Made by a program: the position numbers and the translations under genes. The notes under the pieces were generated by a model that was not told where the DNA came from, made no database searches, and saw only the letters and a program-made list of their open reading frames with translations. Below, one piece after another: positions 48,618-57,938 of a DNA stretch of 64,000 bases (its first letter is position 1; the number at the start of each line of letters is the position of its first letter). Source of the stretch: Thozetella sp. PMI_491 (Eukaryota > Ascomycota > Sordariomycetes > Chaetosphaeriales > Chaetosphaeriaceae); assembly GCA_021432635.1 (NCBI GenBank), contig MU270086.1, positions 279,834 through 343,833 of the forward strand, in the 5' to 3' direction.

Positions 48618-49452
48618 ATGGGAGACAAGGCTTCTGGGATGAGGCAGAGCACGAGTGGGTACACCAGGAGTGTTGACATACCGATCCGGCAAAGTAGGCG
48701 TCGGATGTCATCTGAGCTTCGAGACGCCAGAGCTATGACACGACAGCTTTAGAGACGGAGAAGAGCAATAGTGCCGAGAAACCACTGGAGCTAGATAAAG
48801 AGAGAGCTCATAACAGGTTGCTCTGTACACGACTGATGAGTCGTTCATCTGTGCGGCTCAGTTTCGCATGCTGGTGTGTGCTACAAAAACCTCTGACGGT
48901 AGTATGAATTCAAGGCAGGCAGTAGTAGGCAGGGGTTAGGGAATCCCTTATACACGTATAGAGCGTCGTGGGCTAACCAAGTCGAGTTTGGTATACAGAC
49001 TTTGCTGACACCGCGGCCCACTAGTGCCTCGCGGATATCCTTGGTTAGGTAGGTAGTTCGAGGGGTCAGATGCAGTGGAGTCTAGTGGCAGCCGTATCGA
49101 TTGGATCACATTGTGCGCCGGCTAATATCCCCTCCTTCTTTCCCCAGTGCCACTTCAGACCAGCAGCGGCAATTGCTGTGTGCATTTAACCGGCGTCTCC
49201 AGTAGCTAGTGTACCATGCCCAAGCCGCGAGTTCGAGGGCGGGCGGTAACATATATACCACGTTCCAGCTCCGCGTTTCCGGGGGCCCTGACCGAGACAC
49301 TAAAGGCAAACGGCAGAGAGAACACGGGACCACTTCCACTTGGTCGAGACGTATAAGGATCGAGCTCGCCCGCCTGAAGAGACAGGCACGCATTCGTCCG
49401 CATCCACAGACAGAGTATTCCGACAGACGCTTTTAGTGTCTCCTCTCTCAAA
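48618..49452 (+). promoter_or_regulatory. Upstream region of GH43 gene with two GGCTAA sites
   Basis: Non-coding between the SDR and the beta-xylosidase. GGCTAA, the core of the XlnR/Xyr1 xylanolytic activator site, occurs at 48971-48976 and 49120-49125, about 480 and 330 bases before the start codon. A TATA-like CATATATACC is at about 49249. The hexamer is short and also found elsewhere in the window, so binding is only a suggestion. Confidence 0.35.
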
Positions 49453-51066
49453 ATGCCTCCGGTTCGCAACCCCATCCTCCCGGGGTTCAACCCAGACCCG
49501 TCCATCGTCCGAGTCGGGGAAGACTACTACATCGCCACCTCGACCTTTGAATGGTACCCGGGCGTGCAGATATTTCACTCTAGGGACCTGGCGAACTGGA
49601 GGCTCGTCGTCCGCCCGTTGAACCGCAGGAGCCAGCTGGATATGCGAGGCGAGCCCGACAGCTGCGGCGTCTGGGCGCCGTGTCTCACCCACGACGGCGA
49701 GCGCTTCTGGCTAGTCTATACCGACGTCAAGCGCAAGGATGGCTCCTGGAAGGACAACCACAACTACATCGTCAGCGCGCCGGCCATAGAAGGCCCCTGG
49801 TCCGACCCTGTCTTTGCCAACTCCTCGGGGTTTGACCCTTCGCTGTTCCATGACGACGACGGCCGCAAGTATTTTGTCAACATGTTCACGGACCACCGGC
49901 GCCGGCCCCTGCACTTCGCCGGCCACCGCCTCCAGGAGTTCGACCCCAAGGCCGGCAGGCTTGTCGGCCCCACCAAGAACATCTACCAGGGCACCAAGCT
50001 GCTGCTGAGCGAGGCCCCGCACATCTACAAACGAAACGGCTGGTACTACATCCTCGTAGCCGAGGGCGGCACCGGCTACAACCACGCCTGCACCCTGGCT
50101 CGATCGCGCGACATATGGGGGCCGTATGAAAACCACCCGGACACGTACATTCTGACGTCCAAGGACCACCCATTAGCTCCGATTCAACGCGCAGGCCACG
50201 GAGACATCGTCGACACGCCCGACGGGAAGACGTACCTGGTGCATCTCATGGGCCGCCCCGTAGGCCAGCAGCGCCGCTGCGTCCTCGGCCGTGAGACCTC
50301 AATCCAAGAGGCCTACTGGGCGGACGACGATTGGCTCTACGTCAAGAACGGCCCTGTGCCCTCCCTCTACGTCGACCTGCCGGCCCCACGGGACGATACC
50401 GAGTACTGGACCGAGAGGCGATACGCCTTCGACAAAAGCTTGCACCAAGACTTCCAGTGGCTGCGCACGCCCGAGCCAGAGCGCATCTTCTCCGTTGGCG
50501 GGGGCAAGCTGACGCTGATCGGCCGCGAGTCGACCGGCTCCTGGTTCGAGCAGGCGCTGGTGGCCCGCCGCCAGGAGCACTTTTCGTTCGATGCCGAGAC
50601 AGTCATAGACTATCACCCAACGGACGAGCGCCAGTTCGCCGGCCTCATACTTTACTACTGCCGGTACAATTTCTACTACCTGACCGTCACAGCCCACTCG
50701 GATGGCCAGCGTGAGCTGCTCATCATGAGCTCCGAGGCCTCATATCCACGCGCGGCCCTCGAGTTCCCCGGGGAGCCCGTGGTGATCCCCAACGAAGGCA
50801 AAGTCCGCCTAGCGTTGACCTACCGGGGACAGGAGCTCCAGTTCCACTATGCCCTTGAGGGTGAGGTCGAACTCAAGAAGATAGGGCCTGCGTTGGATGC
50901 CACCATTATCTCAGACGAGTGTGGCGGGCATCACGGCGTGGGCAGCTTCACAGGTTCGTTCGTCGGAATGGCCGCCTCTGACCTGAACGGCACGGCGCTG
51001 AGCGCTGACTTCGACTACCTGCTGTACCGCCCGGTTCACCACCCAACCGACAGATACGAGGGTTGA
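49453..51066 (+). CDS. Glycoside hydrolase family 43 beta-xylosidase, intracellular
   Basis: A single exon of 537 residues. It starts NPILPGFNPDPSIVRVGEDY, the opening of the GH43 five-bladed propeller. The catalytic residues are the general base Asp15 (NPDPS), the pKa-modulating Asp128 (SGFDPSLFHDDDG) and the general acid Glu187 (LLSEAPHIYK). The C-terminal half (from about residue 330) is the beta-sandwich domain that closes the active site in GH43 xylosidases of the XynB/XlnD-like, subfamily-11 type. The enzyme cuts xylose from the non-reducing end of xylo-oligosaccharides by inversion; arabinofuranosidase side activity is common. There is no signal peptide, so it probably works in the cytosol on imported oligosaccharides. 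It is convergent with the kinase/phosphatase gene on the other side. Confidence 0.95.
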   Translation: MPPVRNPILPGFNPDPSIVRVGEDYYIATSTFEWYPGVQIFHSRDLANWRLVVRPLNRRSQLDMRGEPDSCGVWAPCLTHDGERFWLVYTDVKRKDGSWKDNHNYIVSAPAIEGPWSDPVFANSSGFDPSLFHDDDGRKYFVNMFTDHRRRPLHFAGHRLQEFDPKAGRLVGPTKNIYQGTKLLLSEAPHIYKRNGWYYILVAEGGTGYNHACTLARSRDIWGPYENHPDTYILTSKDHPLAPIQRAGHGDIVDTPDGKTYLVHLMGRPVGQQRRCVLGRETSIQEAYWADDDWLYVKNGPVPSLYVDLPAPRDDTEYWTERRYAFDKSLHQDFQWLRTPEPERIFSVGGGKLTLIGRESTGSWFEQALVARRQEHFSFDAETVIDYHPTDERQFAGLILYYCRYNFYYLTVTAHSDGQRELLIMSSEASYPRAALEFPGEPVVIPNEGKVRLALTYRGQELQFHYALEGEVELKKIGPALDATIISDECGGHHGVGSFTGSFVGMAASDLNGTALSADFDYLLYRPVHHPTDRYEG

Positions 51067-51695
51067 CTGAGGGCATTTCCTGGTTGATTCCGGCACGCCA
51101 GTCTAGAGTTGGCCGCGGCGTGGTTTCTCCTGTGAGGTTCAAGACAGCACATTTAGGTGGCCGGGAACGGCCTCCGCGCGATTAACCCTTAGCCTTAGTT
51201 CTGGGACTAAACTTATGGGCTGGGAGTCGCATAAGACCTGGACTATCGACACACTTCGAAGCTATTACTTGCGCTGTTATGTGGGCTCAGAAGAACGACT
51301 AGTAGGCTAGGTCATGTTTCCCTATGTTCAGAAATTGCCAAATTAAGCCCGTCCTCCCTTCAGGGAGCTGGCCATGTAGGAATAACCATCTCGATAATCC
51401 CAACATCCTGACGGCACAGATATTTCTTCCATTCAATGACCAACACCCTGTCGCCGACTTAGGCATGGTGGATGTCTAACTAACGCAGTTACTCTACTGG
51501 GTTCGATACTTGCCAATTCTTTGAAATCGATGCAGCCTAGAAGGATCGTATGCCAAAGGCGCGACATCAGGATACGTTCCCAGGAGTCATAAACTCACGG
51601 GTCTCAAAGTGCAGTGATCTGCTGCGCGGCAGCAAAATTGCGCCAATATGCATGCGCCATGTCCCGTTCTATAGGCAGGGCGCGTAGGGCAGGGA
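51067..51695. other. Convergent intergenic region
   Basis: This lies between the 3' ends of the GH43 gene (+) and the polynucleotide kinase gene (-). It should contain both polyadenylation regions. No further gene is seen. Confidence 0.5.
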
Positions 51696-53395
51696 TTAGA
51701 TCCAGTACTGCGCCCACACGTCGTAGTCCGCCTTGCTACCCCGGAACTCAAACTCTACCTCGACGACATCCTGGAAACCCTCTTTGGCTTTGGGCTCCTT
51801 GAACCTCGATGTGAAACTATTGAAAGCCAGTCTCGGGAGGATCTGCCGCGATTCGGGGTTGAGCTACTCAAGTTAGTGGTGGAGCGAGGGAGTCAGGAGG
51901 AATACGGGTACGTTCCTGTTTGTTCATGGACCTTACGGCGTCGTTATGTTCACACACAAGGGGTGGGGTCTTGAACCATACGCATCGAATGGGGACTTGA
52001 TTCCTTTTGGCCAACTCAATCCACTGGGCACGTACATCCGGGTCCGGGTTGGTGTTGTCTAAATAGGTTGAGTGTAAATAAGGATGCGTAGCCGCTCAAA
52101 GTCATTAGGCTTACCAATGGCGACCGGGTCACCGGCCTGTAAAATCTCCGTAGCAGCTTTGAAGCACTTTTCCTTGCTAGAGTAAGAGAGGTTAGTGCAG
52201 GCACAGAGGAGGCAGATCCAGGTCTTGGCAAGCGAGTGTGACGCACGTCTTGAGGGTATCTTGATTGACTCGTTCGTATCCGAGAGGCTTGAGATATCTC
52301 GAGTAGAAGGTGCTCTTGCCCGCGCCTGGAGGCCCGCAGAACAGGACAATGTCCTTCTTATTTATCTTGTCGAACCGAAAGGACGGCTCAACATCGTGTT
52401 GTGGGAAGGGAAAGGCGGTTGGGTCGAAGTCGCGGGCATATTCCCGTGCCTCTTGTTGGAGGAAGAATTCCTCCGGGGTCTGGTACTTGATGCCGATATT
52501 GTGGGCAAGGTCGCGGTCAGAACAGCTAAAGTCCTTTGCTACCGCACTGCCGCCTTTCACATACGCTGTGCGCCCACCCGCATCGCCAACGAATATGCTG
52601 TTCTGCAGGTCAATATCCGAATCCTCGAGGCCGTAATCTTTCTGCATCTCCATCCACATGCCCGGTCGTGGCTTCCTGAATATGTCCTTGCCGGTAGCAG
52701 CGAACAGGGTGACGGGTAGGTCGAGTTGGGTGAGCACTGCGCTGCATTTTTGCTTGAAGTTGGTGACGCGCTCCTTGAGGCTCTTCGGGGGTTTGGATTT
52801 GGGGTCAGGATGCAAGGTCAGGCCACCTTGGTTCGAGAAGATGACAATGAGGTATCTGCGGCGGCGTTAGCGCTTGGAGCGAACGTCGTGGCCTGCGCGA
52901 AGCGCTCACCTTTCTTCATTGTAAAGCTGGCGCAGCCGCGAAGGGACTGCGCTGTCCCACCACTTCCAATCGCCCGGTCCGGTGGCATGCTTCTTACCCG
53001 AAGCCGGTACGATCAAGGTCGAATCTAGGTCGAACGCAGCAATCTTCCGCCGCTTAGGTTCCAGTTCTTGGGAGGCCCCTTCTGCGACGTATTTTCCCAC
53101 CAGCAAGGTAGCCGGTGTGTCCTCATCGTGGCTGCGCTCGGCCCAGCTCGTTCGATCCTTTGGCTTCTGAGAGGCCGGGGTGAAGAAGTTGGCGATGGCA
53201 CTTTCTACGTCGGGTGGAGGGGTTTGATTAGCGCCACGAACAGCTTGATGTGGCCGCAGGGAGCCTTCCGGGGGCCGTACTTGAAATGGCGCTCGGTACC
53301 TTACGCTTCGTGGGTGGGGAAATGGAAGGGTCATGGTCCGGCGCAGTGCGCTTGTTCGCCGGGCCAGGCGCATCTTTCTTGACAAACGACGACAT
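51696..53395 (-). CDS. Bifunctional polynucleotide phosphatase/kinase
   Basis: Six exons on the minus strand: 53305-53395, 52910-53204, 52247-52855, 52115-52176, 51916-52058 and 51696-51863, giving about 455 residues. The phosphatase half has the HAD motif AAFDLDSTL (Asp89, Asp91), followed by VIFSNQGGLT and the late HAD motif IFVGDAGGR. The kinase half has the Walker A loop CGPPGAGKSTF (303-311) and EHNDAVR. The enzyme removes 3'-phosphates and adds 5'-phosphates at DNA breaks during base-excision and single-strand-break repair, in the nucleus. Residues 31-38, QSAIANFF, fit a PCNA-binding PIP box, and Gln31 is formed across the first intron. The end of exon 5 is unclear: similarity wants it after codon CAG (51916), where the intron would start GA. 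A normal GTAAGG donor at 51936 keeps the frame but removes seven conserved residues (448 in total). Confidence 0.88.
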
Positions 53396-54479
53396 GCTAG
53401 ATGGATTCGCTTTCTAGGGTGCGTCTAGGCGGAGCTCAGCGGCCTTCGGCATTGCTCGGAAAGCGATGGCCAGCTTTGGCTTTTCCGGCGAGCGACGTGA
53501 CGCGACGCGTTCAGTGGTCGCTGCGTGCTCAGTCAGCGAGGCGCACAGGCCATTGGCCACTTCCTCTTCGGCCACCCACTGCAGAGCGAAGGGGGAGCGA
53601 CTGCCGTGGGGCCATACATCTTTCCAACTCCGTACTCTCTCTTCCCTGCTTGCACTTGTCCATGGGTGTGCGTTCTCAGCGCAGCCTTTCCACCCACGCT
53701 TCATACATGCGTACGCCGCCCAGAAGTGCCCAAGCCCTCGACATAACGTAGGAACCGGCATTGCGTGACGAAAGCACAACACTATTGCGGCAAGCATCAC
53801 ACGCCTCATGCACATGCCGAGAATACTACCCCTCCCACCCTCCCCCCCTACCCCCCAAGGCCAACCAATACTTGCCATCGTCGATGGGGTGCGCATCCCG
53901 TAAGGCTGCCAGAGTTGAAAGTTCACCCTGGCCATAGGAAGAAGCAGCCAGCGGGCCCCGGCGCGGCAAACCCCAAACCCTATCCGAGCTAGCTATCTAC
54001 CTGACGTACATGGCTTCTCATCGCACAACCTCCTCCGATCAACCTCAAAGGGCGCATAGGTAGGTGACCAGCGTTAAAAGAGGAGGCAACGCGTAATGGC
54101 AGAACATGGGGTAAAACAATGGGACACCTAAGCAAGGCAACCCAGGAATATCGTAGCTATGCAGCACGCGCTCTTCTTCCGTCGCCTGGCCAGTGCAATG
54201 ACGCAGGTAGTCCAGACTAGCACAGCTAGCTAGCCTAGCTAGGAGAGCTGCTGGGAACCCGTTCTGGGGCCGCCGATGGGGAAAGATGGCGCCAGTACTG
54301 GATGCAAGTAGTGGCCTCAGCCTCGACTAGTTCGCGGTACTATTGGCCTCTTTCGGACATGGGACACCGAATCCCGATTTGTCACGAAAGGCTTACCGCG
54401 CTTGCGGCCACAGCATCACGATGACGCCGGCCAAAGGCTTCGCTCGCGAGCACTTGAGCCCGCTGTGAACACGGGCCAT
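53396..54479. other. Intergenic region, no gene seen
   Basis: Promoter side of the polynucleotide kinase gene and the stretch before the transporter relic. C-rich runs occur at 53827-53860, and a repeated GCTAGCTAGC-type sequence lies near 54223-54244. No upstream remainder of the transporter is recognisable here. Confidence 0.5.
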
Positions 54480-54874
54480 ATACATTTCAACGATGTCTGG
54501 AGCGGCGGTAGATGGCAAGGCCGTTACGCTCTCAACTTCGGCGAGCTGGGTCTCCAAGTTCGCGCTACCGTACTTTGTCCCCCAACCCTTCGCCAAAATT
54601 ACGTGAAGACCTATGCTTTGTTCGCCGTCTTCTATGCTGCCATGTTCATCCATGCTCTCTTCCTTTTCCCGGAACTGCCAATAATCCGTTAGAGGAGGTT
54701 GAGGAGATCTTTGATGACAGTCTTCCAGGTGCCATCAAATATCTGGGTCAGCCAGCCTGGAAGACAGGCAACACCCGTCATATGGTACCCGAACGCGAGC
54801 GCAACGAACTATCCTCAGATAAGAAGATCGGTGGTTTCGACAATGAGCACAAGAAAGTCTCCATAGCTGTCTAG
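54480..54874 (+). pseudogene. 3' fragment of MFS sugar transporter, frameshifted
   Basis: The translated plus strand shows the end of a sugar-porter (MFS) protein broken over three frames. The first part (about 54490-54603) contains ASWVSKFALPYFVPQPFAKI and then meets a TGA at 54603. The second, shifted frame (54600-54675) reads YVKTYALFAVFYAAMFIHA, a last transmembrane helix, and LFLFPE. The third frame (about 54678-54874) reads NPLEEVEEIFDDSLPG and ends after a hydrophilic tail with a natural stop. PE-x5-LEEVEEIF is the conserved C-terminal signature of the sugar-porter family. Two single-base shifts and the absence of the preceding eleven or so helices make this a dead remnant rather than a gene with introns; no GT...AG pair fits the shifts. 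The substrate of the ancestor is unknown. Confidence 0.75.
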
Positions 54875-55658
54875 GCGCGACCTCCACTAGGGAAGTGGGT
54901 GCGGACCTGTCTCAATGGTTTCTATCGGCCGGGCCGTTGTAGTTGGCATGGCTAACAAGGTCGAGAAAGCAAAGGCACGACCTTTATATCTCCCCACGAG
55001 AATCATGGCTCCCCAGGCTCCGTAGGAGTCGGAAGGCACTGGCTGGAGCAGGCACCTAGATAACAATGTGCACTTGTGCTCTCGCCACTCTGTCGCCGTT
55101 TTTCTTCTGCGGCGATTCTTAGAACTTGATACCCCTCCCAATGCTAGGTTAATACCTTAAAATAACGCCAGAATGCAAATCTATATAATTGAGTAGCTCC
55201 TATCCATCCTAGCTGTACATCGCCAGCTCGTGAGACAGCGCAGCGTAGATTCCGTGTGGTCGTCGGGGTCAGGATGTGCGTTAACTTTGGCCATATAGCC
55301 ACACGGTCCGGAATTCATGGCCATACCGGATGGCCGCCTTGGACTCGGAGCAGGATCGGATGGGCTAAATCACGTCACCAGAAACGAGACCGTAGAAGAG
55401 GGGACCAACCCCTACCCCACAATGAGGGGATATGCGTCCGGTCCATAAAGGCGAATTGAGACCGGCGTGATAGGCCAACGAAGGGTCCATTGACCCCGCA
55501 AAGGCAAGATTAGGGATGAGTAGCCGCCTTTAAAGACGAGATAGCTACTGAAAGAAGAAGTAAACCTAGGATAAAATAACAACATACACCTACCCTCTTG
55601 ACCGGTGGTGACTAGTACGCATCACACACTTCGTATTGGCTTGGCCAAGCAGTACAAG
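54875..55658 (+). promoter_or_regulatory. Upstream region of dehydratase gene with a GGCTAAA site
   Basis: Non-coding. GGCTAAA, the form of the XlnR-binding site described in Aspergillus, is at 55363-55369, about 290 bases before the start codon. A single short motif is weak evidence, mentioned because the nearby xylosidase gene also has GGCTAA sites upstream. Confidence 0.3.
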
Positions 55659-57938
55659 ATGAGCTCAGACTACGACCTTTCCACTCCAATCGACCCGCGC
55701 GGGGTCGGTTTACGGCAGGGCCTGACATCCTACGGGGATGCACATTTCAGTCTCTTCGTGAGTTGCCCTGATCCCAAGGTGCCGCAGGGATGTTGGCCTT
55801 TAGCTACTGGCTACAACCAACTAGGTCAGCCGGCCCTTTCTGGCCCTGGCCTAACTTACACCCGATGTGGTGTGCGGAACCATCAAGGCTGGGGGCTAAG
55901 AGACTGGGTAGCTCCGAAAGGTGTTCATTAAGGCGATGGGGTACAGCGACGATGCTCTCTCGAGGCCAATCATCGGGATTGTGAACACTTACTCGAGTTT
56001 CAATCCCTGTCACGCCAACATCCCGCAGCTCATAGACGCGGTGAAGCGCGGGGTGCAGCTGAACGGTGGGCTGGCCGTTGACTTCCCGACCATCAGCTTG
56101 CACGAGTCCTTTTCCTCGCCAAGTACGTCCTCTTGCGTCGAAAATCTCTCTCCTAATTCGGCGCTGGTCTATAAAGGAATAGTCACAATCGATTGTTACC
56201 CGATCTGAGAGCTTCAGGCATGTCTTGGCAATACTTAAGGCAGTCACTGACTCTGTTGCGGGCAGCGAGCATGTATCTCAGAAATCTCATGAGCATGGAT
56301 ACAGAGGAGATGATTCAGGCACAGCCGGTAGACGCCGTGGTTTTGATAGGAGGTAAGCCGCTGCCACTCCCCTATGCGGGTGACCCCCGGCCTTCGCAGA
56401 ATACGCGTAGCCCATGCCCTTCTAATATCACCAGGTTGTGACAAGACGGTCCCGGCTCAGTTAATGGGCGGCATATCGGCCAACAAGCCTATCATCCACC
56501 TTGTCACAGGTCCCATGATGCCTGGGAGCTTCCAGGGTGTCCGCATTGGCGCGTGTACTGATTGTCGAAGCAGCTGGGCCAAGTTTAGAGCTGGGTCCAT
56601 GGACATGGAAGATATAGTGGCCATCAATGACGAACTTGCACCCACAGTACGCCGCTACCGGACCCTCCTGCTCTCATTTCTAGGCCAACCCCGTCCTCAG
56701 AAAGGAATTATGCTTGCTAACAAGCGGGTCAGGGTGGAACATGCGGTGTCATGGGCACAGCCAGCACTATGGCCTGTATCCTTGTGGCTCTCGGCATGAT
56801 GTTGCCCTTCCAAGCAGCGACCGCGCCTGCGGTGTCGTCCGCTAGACTCCGCGTCGCGGAGGCCACCGGTGCCACTGCTGTGCACATGGCTAAGGAACAG
56901 ATCCGACCGCAGTCCATCTTGTCCCGAGAGTCTTTCCTAAATGCCATCACGGTGCTGCAAGCCATCGGTGGCTCGACTAATGCCGTGGTGCATCTCATGG
57001 CCATTATCGGTCGCCACCCTGGCGTGGCCGGCACGATTACGCTGGACACGATCGACGAGGTCGGCCGCAAGACACCGCTGCTTGTTGATTTGAAGCCTAG
57101 TGGCGAGAATTACATGACGGATCTGCACAACTCAGGCGGGATGCTGGCGCTCCTTCACGAGTTGAAACCGCTGCTGCACCTTGATGCGAAGACGGTCTCG
57201 GGAAGAACGCTCGGCGCAGAGCTCGCGGCCGCCCCATTCCGCCCCATCCCGCGCGAAGCAGCAGGGAACTGCATTCGCCCCTTTACCGAGCCGCTATATC
57301 CAGCTTCCTCGCTAGTGGTGTTACGGGGGAACCTTGCGCCTGGAGGCGCCGTGATGAAGGCGAGCGCATCGAAAGACCGGCGACTACTGAAACATTCGGG
57401 CCGGGCCGTCGTCTTTGCCGGGTCCGCCGATCTGGCGCGGCGGATCGACCTCCCGGACCTTGACGTGGACGTCGACAGCGTCCTAGTGCTGCAGAACATC
57501 GGGCCTGTCGGTAACCCAGGCATGCCAGAGGCGGGGCTGATCCCGATTCCTCGCAAGCTAGCCGCACAGGGCGTAGGAGACATGCTGCGTATTTCCGATG
57601 GGAGGATGAGTGGCACTGCGGGGGGCACGATTGTGCTTCATGTGTCGCCGGAGGCCGCCAGTCCTGAATCAATCCTGGGGGTCGTCCAAGACGGTGACAT
57701 AATTGTTTGCGATATAGAGCAGAGAATTCTGAAGCTCGAGGTCAGCGATGCCGAGCTACAAGCCAGGATCGAGACGCGGGGAAGCCAGCAAAGTGGCGAC
57801 GCGATAGACGGCCGGGACGAGACGCCATGGCTGGCCAGGGAGAGAATGAGAGGTTATAGGGGCCTCTATATGCGCGAGGTAAATCAAGCGGAAGCGGGGG
57901 CCGACTTTGATTTCCTAACCGCAGCGGGCCCGAAGTAA
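55659..57938 (+). CDS. IlvD/Edd family dehydratase (dihydroxy-acid or sugar-acid dehydratase)
   Basis: Five exons, 55659-55757, 55912-56122, 56266-56352, 56435-56646 and 56733-57938, give 604 residues. The iron-sulphur ligands are Cys66 (FNPCHANIPQL), Cys134 (GGCDKTVPAQLMGG) and Cys207 (GGTCGVMGTASTM). Other family motifs are ISLHESFSSPTSM, CTDCRSSWAKF, NAITVLQAIGGSTNAVVHLM, LRGNLAPGGAVMK and ISDGRMSGTAGGTIVLHVSPEAA. The family dehydrates 2,3-dihydroxy acids, either in valine/isoleucine synthesis (Ilv3) or on sugar acids such as arabonate and xylonate. The protein starts MSSDYDLSTPIDPRGVG, with no mitochondrial targeting peptide. It is therefore unlikely to be the mitochondrial Ilv3 and more likely a paralogue acting in the cytosol, possibly on pentonates. 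Its neighbours (xylosidase, SDR, sugar-transporter relic) agree with that but do not prove it. All four introns restore conserved sequence at the junctions. Confidence 0.9.
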
